A stretch of DNA of 64,000 bases from NCBI GenBank assembly GCA_038040445.1, contig JBBPIG010000007.1, positions 138,310 through 202,309 of the forward strand. The letters are read 5' to 3'. Shown in pieces: positions 7,919-16,673 of the stretch. The translations under genes and the position numbers were made by a program. Position 1 is the first letter of the stretch, and each line of letters starts with the position of its first letter. This stretch comes from Acidobacteriota bacterium. GTDB lineage: Bacteria; Acidobacteriota; Blastocatellia; UBA7656. Below the pieces are notes generated by a model. That model worked only from the letters and a program-made list of their open reading frames with translations. It was not told where the DNA came from and ran no database searches.

Positions 7919-8331
7919 GCCTCTACGTTTTGGACACCGACACGCTGACGTTGTGGCTTCGCGGTCACACACGCGTATGCGAGCGTGTCGCGGAGCAAGA
8001 TTCAAACGAGCTTTGCGTGAGCATCGTCACCATCGAAGAGATGCTCAGAGGTTGGTACACGCAGATTCGCCGCGCGAAAACAGACGAGCAGCTCGAGCGC
8101 GCGTATGCTGCTCTACAACAGGCCGTTCAGGTCGCATCACGGCTTCCGATCCTCGCGTTTGATCATGCGGTCATCCAACGTTTCGCCGAACTGAGGAAAC
8201 GCAAACTTCGGATTGGCACCAACGACTTGAAGATTGCGGCCACCGCGTTTGAAAACCAAGCAGTGTTGGTCACACGAAATCGGTCAGATTTTCGACGCGT
8301 AGCTGACCTGATGTTCGAAGATTGGTCCTGA
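7915..8331 (+). CDS. vapC: VapC-type PIN-domain ribonuclease toxin
   Basis: VapC toxins are Mg2+-dependent RNases that cut tRNA or rRNA when free of antitoxin. The 138-residue product begins YVLDTDTLTLWL, giving Asp7 and Asp9. The conserved acidic cluster continues with SIVTIEEML and, near the C-terminus, GTNDLKIAATA. The end LVTRNRSDFRRV is usual for PIN proteins of this clade. It overlaps the antitoxin by 4 bases. Its stop is 1 base before a fragment of signal peptidase I, so the module may have landed in or replaced part of that gene. Confidence 0.92.
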   Translation: MSLYVLDTDTLTLWLRGHTRVCERVAEQDSNELCVSIVTIEEMLRGWYTQIRRAKTDEQLERAYAALQQAVQVASRLPILAFDHAVIQRFAELRKRKLRIGTNDLKIAATAFENQAVLVTRNRSDFRRVADLMFEDWS

Positions 8332-8332
8332 G

Positions 8333-8481
8333 ATGAATCGCGACAACATCCTCGACAGCCGATTCTGGGGCACCGTCCCGCGTGGACTAATCAATGCCAG
8401 GTCATTTATGATTTATTGGTCAGTCGCGCATCTCGAAACGCGACGACTAGGTGGAACCGCCTCTTCAAAACAATTCGATAG
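8333..8481 (+). pseudogene. lepB: C-terminal remnant of signal peptidase I
   Basis: Bases 8333-8437 translate to MNRDNILDSRFWGTVPRG, then SFMIYWS. This matches the GDNRDNSxDSRxWGxVP box and following YWS of LepB. One frame over, bases 8446-8481 give TRWNRLFKTIR and a stop, the expected LepB C-terminal end, so a frameshift lies between. The catalytic Ser and Lys regions are missing: upstream sequence is vapC. The first frame stays open to 8506, overlapping the next gene's start. This is a decayed fragment, not a working peptidase. Confidence 0.75.
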
Positions 8482-8502
8482 ATCAGCGGCCAGAGACCTT
8501 AA

Positions 8503-9513
8503 ATGAAACGAATTGCTTTTGTTCTTTTGCTAACAAGCACACTCGCGCTGCCCGCTTGCACCGGAGTGATAGGCAAGCGCGATGAATCCGGCGGCAAGCT
8601 TCGCGTCGGCATTGTCTTCGACATCGGCGGCAAAGACGACAAGTCTTTCAACGCCGCCGCGTGGGAAGGCGTCAAACGCGCCAAGGAAGAACTCGGTATC
8701 TTTCTTCGCGACGTCGAACCAGGCGACCCCACGTCGATCGAGCCTTCGATGCGAGCCTTCGCGGAACGCGGCTACGATCTGATCGTGGGCGTCGGCTTTG
8801 CTCAGGCGCCCATCATGGACGAGGTCGCCCGCGATTATCCCAACTTGAAGTTTGCCATCATCGACGGAGTGATCGACTTGCCCAACGTCGCCTCCCTGAT
8901 CTTCAAAGAGCACGAGGGATCTTTTCTAGTCGGGATGATCGCAGCGCGGACGTCGAAGACCGGTAAGATCGGATTCGTCGGCGGGATGGATATTCCCCTG
9001 ATCCACAAGTTCGAGACGGGCTACGAAGAAGGCGCGCGCTACGCGAACCCGAAGATCGAAGTGTTCGATAACTACGTGGGCGTGACCGATGCGGCGTGGA
9101 ACAACCCAGGCAAGGGCAAGGAGCTTGCCAAGGCTCAGTTGGAGCGCGGAGCCGACGTCATCTTTCAAGCAGCGGGCAACTCGGGTCTCGGCGTCTTCGA
9201 CGCGGCCGAGGAGACGCACACGCTTGCGATCGGGGTCGATTCCAATCAGAACTGGGTGAAGCCGGGCTTCATACTGACAAGCATGATCAAACGCGTTGAC
9301 GTCTCAGTCTTCAACACGGTGAAGGACGTGGTCGAGGGCCGCTTCAAGGGCGGAATTCATGAATTCGGGATGGAGACTGATGGAGTTGGCTACGCGCTTG
9401 ATGACTACAATCGGAACCTGATCCCGCAGTCGGTGCTTGACGAAGTGGACCGAGCGAAACAGGATATCATTGCAGGACGCATCAAAGTCACCGACGCGAT
9501 GGCCGAGAAGTAG
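8503..9513 (+). CDS. BMP-family substrate-binding lipoprotein
   Basis: BMP/PnrA (TmpC) proteins are the nucleoside-binding components of ABC importers. The precursor of 336 residues has a lipoprotein signal with lipobox LPAC, so Cys19 is lipidated and the protein is membrane-anchored in the periplasm. The mature protein opens KLRVGIVFDIGGKDDKSFN, the family signature, with FAIIDGVIDLPNVASL and IGFVGGMDIPLIHKFETGY further on. No permease or ATPase gene lies beside it here, so partners must be elsewhere. Purine nucleoside as ligand is the family expectation, not shown by sequence alone. Confidence 0.93.
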   Translation: MKRIAFVLLLTSTLALPACTGVIGKRDESGGKLRVGIVFDIGGKDDKSFNAAAWEGVKRAKEELGIFLRDVEPGDPTSIEPSMRAFAERGYDLIVGVGFAQAPIMDEVARDYPNLKFAIIDGVIDLPNVASLIFKEHEGSFLVGMIAARTSKTGKIGFVGGMDIPLIHKFETGYEEGARYANPKIEVFDNYVGVTDAAWNNPGKGKELAKAQLERGADVIFQAAGNSGLGVFDAAEETHTLAIGVDSNQNWVKPGFILTSMIKRVDVSVFNTVKDVVEGRFKGGIHEFGMETDGVGYALDDYNRNLIPQSVLDEVDRAKQDIIAGRIKVTDAMAEK

Positions 9514-9600
9514 AAGTCAGAAGGCAGAAGTCGGAAGACGACCGAGGACCGGAGACGGCCGACCGTCAACCGTCAACCGTCGTCCGTCATCCGTCCTTGC
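9512..9600 (+). repeat. 7-nt-period repeat with complementary halves
   Basis: Between the convergent BMP and lipid-kinase genes, 7-mers of the type AGAAGTC/AGAAGGC are followed by five 7-mers of the type CCGTCAA, CCGTCGT, CCGTCAT, CCGTCCT (about 9564-9598). The purine-rich left half and pyrimidine-rich right half are partly complementary, so the transcript can fold back. It may act as a bidirectional terminator. Confidence 0.7.
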
Positions 9601-9605
9601 TAGCC

Positions 9606-10535
9606 CTATCCAAGAAATCGTATCGCCGAGGGCAGCACTTCTAGGTGGGCAGGCGTGAAGCCGACCATCTCACCATCCAGATCAATGGCCATCGGCTCCT
9701 CGGTTTCTATTGAGACTTCGCGAGCATGCATCTCGGTCACCTTCGGGCTTTTCAGATACGCGCCCCGCTGGATTCGCGGCAACTCCCTTATCACATCCAA
9801 ACGAGTAGCCCCGTCCGTTACGATCACGTCGAGCAGGCCGTCATCGAGTTCCGCGTGCGGCGCCAGCATCATCCCGCCGCCCGCGAACCTGCCGTTGGCG
9901 ACAATGATCAGGTTGCTGTTGATCTTCATCTCGCGTCCATCGAGCCGAAGCGAAACCGCGATGTTCTTGTAGCGCCCCAGAGCGGCGATGGCTGCGGCTG
10001 CGAATCTCGCGCTCCCGCCGATCCAGCGAGGCAGAGTGTTGCGCCAACGGTTGACCATCTCCGAAACATCGCCACCCAGTCCGAACGACGCGACGTTGAT
10101 GAACAAGCGAGAAACCTTCGCGCCATTCTGGTCGTGGAACTCCGCTCGCGCAACGTCGAGTAATCTGCTTTCCGGCTCGATCAGCGTTCGCATCCAGTCG
10201 CTGCGACTCGTCAATCCAAGCGTGCGGCGAAAGTCCGAACCGGTTCCACTTGGCAGCAGTCCTATCGATGCAGCCTCGTTGATAGCACAACCTCGATCGC
10301 TGAAGTAGCCATTGACAACCTCGTTCAGCGTGCCGTCACCGCCAACCGCTACAACACGCGAAGCGCCGGCGGAGAGCGCTTGACGCGTGACTTCAATTGC
10401 CTCGCCTGCGCGGGTAGTCACGTGCGCATCGAAGCCAATATCGAGGGCGTCAATTCGTTGCCGCGCATCTGCCCATGCGCGGAGAGTCGCGCCTCGAGCA
10501 GAAGCCGGATTGATGATGAACAGAATCTTTTCCAC
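9606..10535 (-). CDS. Diacylglycerol/lipid kinase family protein (YegS/DgkB-like)
   Basis: Members phosphorylate diacylglycerol or related lipids at the inner face of the membrane. The start chosen is GTG at 10535, giving VEKILFIINPASARG, the usual first strand. An ATG at 10598 would add 21 residues that look non-coding (a TATAAC lies within them). The ATP-binding motif VAVGGDGTLNEVVNG and the substrate-side motifs GLLPSGTGSDFRR and FINVASFGLGGDVSEMVN are present. A second lipid kinase of the same family is encoded at 31576-32484. Here the gene converges on the BMP lipoprotein gene. Confidence 0.9.
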   Translation of the reverse strand: MEKILFIINPASARGATLRAWADARQRIDALDIGFDAHVTTRAGEAIEVTRQALSAGASRVVAVGGDGTLNEVVNGYFSDRGCAINEAASIGLLPSGTGSDFRRTLGLTSRSDWMRTLIEPESRLLDVARAEFHDQNGAKVSRLFINVASFGLGGDVSEMVNRWRNTLPRWIGGSARFAAAAIAALGRYKNIAVSLRLDGREMKINSNLIIVANGRFAGGGMMLAPHAELDDGLLDVIVTDGATRLDVIRELPRIQRGAYLKSPKVTEMHAREVSIETEEPMAIDLDGEMVGFTPAHLEVLPSAIRFLG

Positions 10536-10614
10536 GTCTGAGGTCGGGCCAACAATGAGTCGGTTATACCAGCAGGGCGCAGCAGGCGTAGAAGTCAAAG
10601 TTCTGCGTCTTACG

Positions 10615-11025
10615 CTACGCTTGTTTTGCGAAGAAGAATGTCAACATGCCTGCTACCAAGAAAGAACTAGAGGATGCTGTTGCGTCGAGGTACGCAACAA
10701 GCGCAGTAGTGGAGTCATCCCTAATCAGAGCAAAGGCCAAGCAGCGCCACGCCAATAGGAGATTCCATATCGTGGCGATAATCAAGGCGATCCACAGCAT
10801 GGAACTCGATACCTGGCTCGTCCCAGATGTTCTCGCCCCAAAGATCCCTCCGATAATCACTGCCAGAGGCACTGAGTATATGGCCAAGAGCTTAGTAAGC
10901 GGAGGAACCAACTCATCGGCGTAAAGATCGCCCTTTACGAAGGCAAGGATTATTGCCGCGCTTTGCAGAAGAAGAAATGCTACAAAGACGGTTAGCAATT
11001 TAAGTCTTGCCCGAGCAATCGTCAC
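10615..11025 (-). CDS. Hypothetical integral membrane protein
   Basis: The 136-residue product has four hydrophobic segments: near LLTVFVAFLLLQSAAIILAF, LAIYSVPLAVIIGGIFGA, MLWIALIIATIWNLLLAW and SFLVAGMLTFFF. No catalytic or binding motif is visible and I do not recognise the family. Start is GTG at 11025 with GGGGA placed a few bases upstream on that strand. It lies 113 bases downstream of another minus-strand gene for a secreted protein and may be transcribed with it. Confidence 0.6.
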   Translation of the reverse strand: MTIARARLKLLTVFVAFLLLQSAAIILAFVKGDLYADELVPPLTKLLAIYSVPLAVIIGGIFGARTSGTSQVSSSMLWIALIIATIWNLLLAWRCLAFALIRDDSTTALVAYLDATASSSSFLVAGMLTFFFAKQA

Positions 11026-11138
11026 TTTCTTTCCCCAAGCCCCCTGAGCTCGTTTACCAGAGAGTCTATCTGCTTATGTGCTTCATCTTTCGTCGCGTCG
11101 CTCAAGTCATTCCGCCAGTTAGGGGATTTGCTTCTCTT

Positions 11139-11924
11139 CTAACGAACGAGATATTGAAGACGAAAGTACTTCTCACCACCGCCCGTTACATGCGGGTAAG
11201 AAAGAAGTATTGCGTACTGGCCAATCAGGGAATCGGAACGGATACTTAGAGGGATGTACGGGGTTGCGTAGTAAGTCGTATCCCCTTCGCGGTAAGGATG
11301 GAAATCCAGCGACTTGCGGGCAAAGAGGGCAAACGCAGCTTGTTCAAATGAAATGGCAAAAGGCCAAGGTTCATTTCGAGACGTTGATGCGAAGTCGCTC
11401 GGTTTGGGTATATCAAAGTCTGGAGGAGGTGCGTAATAATGGCCAACAGTAGCCATGAGAACAAAACTGAGAATGATGTTACCCCGATCCGGCTCCCGAA
11501 ACTCAATTGTTAACTTATCGGAAACAGACAGGAACTCAAACCTACCTTGACGTGGCAAGAGAAACTCAAGCTTGTCGCGATCAGAGCTTGAACGAGGTTT
11601 TGACAGACTCACGTAGACCGTATTTTCCTTGCCACTAACGTTCCCCATTGGCATTAAGTCAAAGAAATATCTTAACCTAACAACATAAATCAATTCTTGC
11701 TTCGTAGTGTATCTTTTTACCATGCTCGCTTCGATTGCTACACCCTTCATGGGAATCTGAAAACGGGACGTCTCCCCTGCCCTCTGCGGTTGGCCTCCAG
11801 TAGCGGATTGTCTGGCCTTAGCACTTGTGTCGGCGGCCACTGGTTTGTGGGTGGCATACGAGGGTTCAGTTAGGAGTATTATTGCAGTCGCGAGGATCAA
11901 TCTGCTCATAAGCCTCGAAGTCAC
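11139..11924 (-). CDS. Secreted protein of unknown function
   Basis: The 261-residue protein starts with a signal peptide (RLILATAIILLTEPSYA, cleavage about residue 25) and a short low-complexity Ala/Ser/Gln linker. The rest is beta-rich with many aromatic residues: ELIYVVRLRYFFDL, RFEFLSVSDKLTIEF, YYATPYIPLSI. No motif points to an enzyme. It may be a periplasmic or surface protein. No close neighbour gives a functional hint, and the surrounding DNA is AT-richer than the core genes. Confidence 0.62.
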   Translation of the reverse strand: MTSRLMSRLILATAIILLTEPSYATHKPVAADTSAKARQSATGGQPQRAGETSRFQIPMKGVAIEASMVKRYTTKQELIYVVRLRYFFDLMPMGNVSGKENTVYVSLSKPRSSSDRDKLEFLLPRQGRFEFLSVSDKLTIEFREPDRGNIILSFVLMATVGHYYAPPPDFDIPKPSDFASTSRNEPWPFAISFEQAAFALFARKSLDFHPYREGDTTYYATPYIPLSIRSDSLIGQYAILLSYPHVTGGGEKYFRLQYLVR

Positions 11925-12192
11925 TCTCAGACAAAACTAGGAAGGTCTTTCAACTCTACCCGTCCGCTTCGTGCGCGAAATAGGCCCAACGATTAATATG
12001 ATCATTTACCAGGTTATTAGACATCGCTGCTATTGCTTTCGGCTAACTACGACCTAGGAGTGGGCCGAATGATACCGTTTCCAACAAATGAATTCAAGAC
12101 CACTCGAATGCGACACACCAACACCAGTTGGATGGCAGCTAGGATCATTGAGAGAAGTTCGATGTCGATCGTTCGACCCAGGTCTCGAAACC

Positions 12193-13542
12193 TCAGCTCG
12201 CGGCAGACGGGACGGTTTCTTCTTTCACCCTTTCGATCTTAGTCTCAACTATCCGGTTTCGAGCCGTCGATTGGACCGTCAGCTTCAGACCGTTGTACTC
12301 GACGCTCTCGCCGCGCTTCAACAGCCTGCCCGCGCGCGCCATCATGAATCCGGCTATCGTGTGATAACTGTCGGACTCGGGCAGATTCAACGCTAGCCGT
12401 TTGTTCGCGTCTCTGATCGAAAGATTGCCGCGTACGTTGTAAGTGCCGTCGGGCTGTTCGACGATCTGGCGCGCCGCGGCTTCATCGTGCTCGTCGCGAA
12501 TGTCGCCGACGATCTCTTCGAGCAAGTCTTCGAGCGTGACCAGTCCTTCCACTCCCCCGTGTTCGTCGACTACGAGGGCCATGTGCTCGCTCGAGCGGCG
12601 CAACATGCGAAGCGCGTCGTTGAGCTTCACGTTTGTCGGAATAAAGACGGGAGTCCTGACAAACTCTTCGAAGCTTACAGCACCGCCTCGTCGAACCGCG
12701 CGGCTCAGATCCTTGTGCAGCACGATGCCGATGATGTTGTCGAGCGAGTCGCGATAAATCGGCATGCGCGAGTAACGAGTTTGCTCGAACACGTCGAGCA
12801 TCTCGGCGGGACTGAGTTCGGCATCCAGAGCTTCGATCTCGGTGCGCGGCACCATTACGCTTTCGACTGTCGCTTCGGTGAAATCAAAAACGTTGTAGAT
12901 CAACTGCCGCTCGTCTTCGATCAGGTGGCCGCTCTTGTGGCTGAGCCCGACGAGGTGGCGCAACTCTTCCTCGCTGTATGCGGCGGCGTGTTCGGCGGTA
13001 GCTCGCAATCCCATCCAACGCAGGATCAGAACCCCGGATCGGTTGATCGACCAGATGGGGGCTTTGAAGACGCGGTAGAAGATCTCCATCGGGCGCGCTA
13101 CCGCGAGCGCTATCTTCTCGGTTCGTTCGAGCGCAAACGCCTTAGGCACCAATTCGCCGAGCAAAAGGTGCAGGTAGGTTATCACGACAAACGCGAGCGC
13201 GACTGCGGTCGAATGCGCAGCGACTTTGGATGCGACGGCGGACAGAATCAAATCCGTCACCGGGTTAAGCAGCTGTGCGATGGTGTTCTGGCCGATCCAT
13301 CCGAGCGCAAGACTTGCGAGGGTGATACCAACCTGGCACGCGGAAATGTAACCAGTCAGATCTTCCGTGATGCGCAGCAGGAGCCGCGCGCGCTTGTGTC
13401 CCTCCGCCATCAGGGTAGCCACCCGCGATCGCCTGAGGCTGACCAGTGCGAACTCGGCGCCGACAAAGAAAGCGTTGGCCAGCACCAGCATAAAAACAGC
13501 GGCCAGCTTGAGGAGGACAGTCAATAGTGGCGAGCCGTCCAT
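12193..13542 (-). CDS. CNNM/CorC-HlyC family transporter-like protein
   Basis: Family members (formerly hemolysin/UPF0053) are linked to Mg2+ or Co2+ handling at the inner membrane. The 449 residues divide into a CNNM membrane domain (about 1-190, with FVGAEFALVSLRRSRV and LLGELVPKAFALERTEKIAL), a CBS pair (about 205-335, with VMVPRTEIEALD, YSRMPIYRDSLDNIIGIV and ALVVDEHGGVEGLVTLEDLLEEIVGDI in the usual places) and a CorC/HlyC domain (about 355-440). The ion and direction of transport cannot be inferred. It is the last gene of a possible glpK-M28-CNNM minus-strand run, 116 bases after the M28 gene. Confidence 0.94.
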   Translation of the reverse strand: MDGSPLLTVLLKLAAVFMLVLANAFFVGAEFALVSLRRSRVATLMAEGHKRARLLLRITEDLTGYISACQVGITLASLALGWIGQNTIAQLLNPVTDLILSAVASKVAAHSTAVALAFVVITYLHLLLGELVPKAFALERTEKIALAVARPMEIFYRVFKAPIWSINRSGVLILRWMGLRATAEHAAAYSEEELRHLVGLSHKSGHLIEDERQLIYNVFDFTEATVESVMVPRTEIEALDAELSPAEMLDVFEQTRYSRMPIYRDSLDNIIGIVLHKDLSRAVRRGGAVSFEEFVRTPVFIPTNVKLNDALRMLRRSSEHMALVVDEHGGVEGLVTLEDLLEEIVGDIRDEHDEAAARQIVEQPDGTYNVRGNLSIRDANKRLALNLPESDSYHTIAGFMMARAGRLLKRGESVEYNGLKLTVQSTARNRIVETKIERVKEETVPSAAS

Positions 13543-13658
13543 AGACGGGGAGATTCTATCAAGCCCATGTAGTGATGACTAGCAACCGGGCGATCCGCCA
13601 ATTTCTTAGAACATAGACCCCGCGCATAGAACCGATCGAATCGCGGGGCGCGGATGCC

Positions 13659-14558
13659 TTACTTCCTACCGACGCCGCACGGAAGCTCGTGCAGTTCAGC
13701 GACCAGTGCCAACGCGAACCGATACCCTACGTAGACGCTCGGCACGTGGACTCGTTTCACCTGGTCGCCGACACTATGGAGAATTGCCTCCCAGCCATTC
13801 GAGATACCGGCTATCGTAATCGCGGGTATCTTCTTCGAGATAAACGAACTGGAATCCGCGTCGGCGAAGTTAAGGTTGGCTCGCCCCAACGGAAGCTTCA
13901 TTCGTTTTGCTAAATCGACTGCTCGTTTGATCAGCAATCCGCTTGACAGGTTTTCGATAACCTCGAGGCCCCCCATTCCCAGACTGTCAATGTTGACCAT
14001 AGCGCAATAGCCGTCCGCTTCTTCCTTCTTGATCGCTTTCGCCATTGCCTTGGAACCAAGCAGTCCTTGCTCTTCTTTTCCGAAGGCCACAAAGACCAGG
14101 CTTTTTTGGATTGGATAATCTTTGAGGCTTCTGAATATGTGAGCCAACGCGACAATGCCGGTCCAGTTGTCGATCGCGCCGCATCCGTCCGCGACTTTGT
14201 CGTAGTGCGCACCCACGATTATAGTGCCGGTGGAGGTGCCCTTCTTACGTAAGACGAGATTCTCAACGCCATCCAGTTTTTCGACGTTTAGTTCGTCCTC
14301 GCGAGCGCCCATCTTCAAGAACAGAGCCTTAACGGCATTCAATCGTTCTAAGTCATTGCATGGAGCGAGAGCGAGGTCGCGAGCAATTTCCTCCTGAGTG
14401 GAAATAACACCTTGTTGAGCCTGAGCGGCGTAGTCCGGCTTTATCGAGGCGGGCGCCAGCAAGACGAAGGTGAAGAGCGGGACGACCAGACCCGTAGCAG
14501 ATGGTCGTCGCTTTCTCGTATGGCTCAATCTGCACACATCATTTTGAAGTGATTCCAT
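13659..14558 (-). CDS. M28-family zinc aminopeptidase, secreted
   Basis: Co-catalytic zinc peptidases of this family release N-terminal residues from peptides. From ATG 14558 the 299-residue product has a basic N-terminus (HTRKRR) and a hydrophobic signal (LVVPLFTFVLLAPASI). ATG 14627 would overlap glpK and push the signal inward, so it is less likely. Metal and catalytic residues are in place: GAHYDK, AIDNWTG, the general-base region FGKEEQGLLGS, NIDSLG and a C-terminal LHSVGD. Export to the periplasm is expected. It follows glpK by 58 bases on the same strand. Confidence 0.88.
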   Translation of the reverse strand: MESLQNDVCRLSHTRKRRPSATGLVVPLFTFVLLAPASIKPDYAAQAQQGVISTQEEIARDLALAPCNDLERLNAVKALFLKMGAREDELNVEKLDGVENLVLRKKGTSTGTIIVGAHYDKVADGCGAIDNWTGIVALAHIFRSLKDYPIQKSLVFVAFGKEEQGLLGSKAMAKAIKKEEADGYCAMVNIDSLGMGGLEVIENLSSGLLIKRAVDLAKRMKLPLGRANLNFADADSSSFISKKIPAITIAGISNGWEAILHSVGDQVKRVHVPSVYVGYRFALALVAELHELPCGVGRK

Positions 14559-14616
14559 GGTTGACCGTTGGGGCAAGCGGCGGGAATCTCGATCGAGCTT
14601 CGCATAGCGCCCTTGC

Positions 14617-16119
14617 TCAGCCGCCATTCACCCAATTCCTCGCGCGCCCGATTGCGCGAGTCCATTCCGAAAGCAAACGATTGCGCTCCGATTCCGACAT
14701 CCGTGGCTCGAACGTCTTCTCTCGCTGCCACAACTCGCTCAGTTCACTTGTGCTCGACCAGAAGTCAACCGCGAGCCCCGCAAGAAACGCCGCGCCTGCC
14801 GCGGTTGTTTCCGTGTTAGCGGGACGCACCACCGGGATTCCCAATATGTCTGATTGAAACTGCATCAGGAAGTCATTGCGCACCGCGCCGCCGTCTACTC
14901 GAAGCTCGGTCAGATCGATTCCCGAGTCGTCACGCATGCACCGCAACACGTCGCTTGTCTGATACGCGATTGATTCGAGAGCCGCGCGCGCGATGTGCTC
15001 TCGCGTCGAGCCGCGCGTCAGACCGACTATTGTCCCGCGGGCGTATTGGTCCCAGTGCGGCGCGCCCAGTCCGACGAACGCCGGAACAAAATAAACGCCG
15101 CCGTTGTCTTCAACGCTGGTGGCCATCGCTTCGGTGTCGGCTGCGGAGTCGATGATTTTGAGCCCGTCGCGCAGCCATTGGATTGCCGCGCCCGCGATAA
15201 ACACGCTGCCCTCGAGCGCGTATTCGATCGGCTCGCTGTCGATCTGCCACGCGATCGTAGTCAGCAGGTTGCTCTTAGATCTTACAAGCTCCTTGCCGGT
15301 GTTGAGCAGCATGAAACAGCCCGTGCCGTAAGTGTTCTTTGACATGCCGGGTATCGTGCAGACCTGTCCGAACAACGCCGCTTGCTGGTCGCCGGCATTG
15401 CCCGCAATTGGTATCGCGCGGCCGAACAACGAGGGGTCCGTTTCGCCTATCATCGCGCTCGATGGAACGACGTGTGGGAGCACTTCGCGGGGCACATCGA
15501 GCGCGGCGAGCAGTTCATCATCCCATTCTCCGCGTTCGATGTTGAAGAGCAGAGTGCGGCTGGCATTCGACGGATCGGTCGCGTGAATGCGGCCGCCGGT
15601 GAGCTTCCATATCAACCACGAGTCCACCGTCCCAAAAGCGAGTCTGCCTCGGGCGGCCAGTTCTCGCGCGCCGGGAACGTGATCGAGCAGCCAGCGCACC
15701 TTTGTGCCTGAAAAATACGCGTCCAGCACGAGGCCAGTGCGTTGTTGAAAGAGCGGCGCCAGCCCCTCGCTTCGCATGTGATCGCAGTCTTCAGCGGTGC
15801 GCCGGCACTGCCACACGATGGCGTTGTGAATCGGTTCGCCGGTCTCGCGATCCCATATAATCGTCGTCTCGCGCTGATTGGTGATGCCGATGGCTGCGAT
15901 CTGGTCAGGCTTAACATCCGATTCTCTCAAGACAACGTGGGCGGCGTTGAGCTGGGAAGACCAGATGTCTTCAGGCCGGTGTTCGACCCAACCGGGTTGC
16001 GGGTAAAGCTGCTCGAATTCTTGTTGCGCGACGGAGGTCGCGCGGCCCTGACGGTCGAATAGAATCGCGCGTGAGCTGGTTGTTCCTTGATCGAGCGCGA
16101 GGATGTACTGTTGACTCAT
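14617..16119 (-). CDS. glpK: Glycerol kinase
   Basis: It phosphorylates glycerol to sn-glycerol-3-phosphate with ATP in the cytosol. The 500-residue length is standard for this FGGY kinase. The N-terminal phosphate-1 motif [17 protein letters not shown] is intact. The middle shows [12 protein letters not shown] and [15 protein letters not shown], and the C-terminal FGGY-type region shows [25 protein letters not shown] lies 8 bases before the ATG on that strand. No glpF or glpD is adjacent, so glycerol uptake and oxidation genes are elsewhere. Confidence 0.97.
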   Translation of the reverse strand: MSQQYILALDQGTTSSRAILFDRQGRATSVAQQEFEQLYPQPGWVEHRPEDIWSSQLNAAHVVLRESDVKPDQIAAIGITNQRETTIIWDRETGEPIHNAIVWQCRRTAEDCDHMRSEGLAPLFQQRTGLVLDAYFSGTKVRWLLDHVPGARELAARGRLAFGTVDSWLIWKLTGGRIHATDPSNASRTLLFNIERGEWDDELLAALDVPREVLPHVVPSSAMIGETDPSLFGRAIPIAGNAGDQQAALFGQVCTIPGMSKNTYGTGCFMLLNTGKELVRSKSNLLTTIAWQIDSEPIEYALEGSVFIAGAAIQWLRDGLKIIDSAADTEAMATSVEDNGGVYFVPAFVGLGAPHWDQYARGTIVGLTRGSTREHIARAALESIAYQTSDVLRCMRDDSGIDLTELRVDGGAVRNDFLMQFQSDILGIPVVRPANTETTAAGAAFLAGLAVDFWSSTSELSELWQREKTFEPRMSESERNRLLSEWTRAIGRARNWVNGG

Positions 16120-16194
16120 TAACGTTCTCCAGGAAGGATGAGCTTCAAAAGGCGAGCAATGATAGCACTCGGGTTCTTTCTCAGCTAGAACAAA

Positions 16195-16435
16195 TTTGGA
16201 CTGCGCCGCCCTAAACCAGATTCCTACTCAGCTAGAACATCGGCGGCGCTTTTGCTTCGTGCAATTGTTTAGAAACCGCGAATCGGTCAAGAAAGGACCA
16301 TCGCAGGGAGCGGCGGTGCTTTGGCTTCCGCGGGGTGATGAACCGGGGCGTAGCACCTGTTGGTAGGGTGTTCGCCAAAAGCGCCGCCACAGCCTGAGAT
16401 AGTCGTTGAATCAGGAATAGGCGGCGCAGTCCAAA
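16195..16435. mobile_element. MITE-like element with long terminal inverted repeats
   Basis: The ends are a perfect 16-bp inverted repeat: TTTGGACTGCGCCGCC at 16195-16210 and its complement at 16420-16435. Inside, GGCGGCGCTTTTG (16242-16254) pairs with CAAAAGCGCCGCC (16376-16388). The intervening 31 bases on each side are only loosely alike, so the arms span about 60-70 bp. The core has no convincing gene. It occupies the divergent gap between glpK and the M1-like gene. The size (241 bp) and structure fit a non-autonomous element or a large REP-like hairpin; no clear target-site duplication was found by eye. Confidence 0.65.
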
Positions 16436-16622
16436 TAAGCCGCTGCATGACACACTCGTTGCGCAGCAGCGTGAGCGTGTGGCTGCAATAACTGATCGAA
16501 GGCGGCGCACCACAAAGAGGTTCAAGTTCCTCGCAAGTCCACAGGTACGCCCCATTCGTTCTTGTGGACTCCAGTGGACAACCAGGTTTTCCCCTTACTG
16601 GTACTGCCAGCAAACGCGATGG

Positions 16623-16628
16623 TATAAT
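16623..16628 (+). promoter_or_regulatory. Predicted -10 box for the M1-like gene
   Basis: TATAAT lies 45 bases before the ATG at 16674 in the gap following the inverted-repeat element. A matching -35 is weak. Prediction only. Confidence 0.4.
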
Positions 16629-16673
16629 TCACACCGTCGCGACGTTCAGTCACACAGAAGGAAACAAAACAGA

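Noticed and set aside
12487-13527. 346-codon open frame on the plus strand opposite the CNNM/CorC gene
   Set aside because: It mirrors a strongly conserved minus-strand gene, and its translation is His/Gln/Arg-rich without a family motif.
16232-16613. Two overlapping minus-strand frames in the glpK/M1-like gap
   Set aside because: They translate the inverted-repeat element and lack recognisable features.
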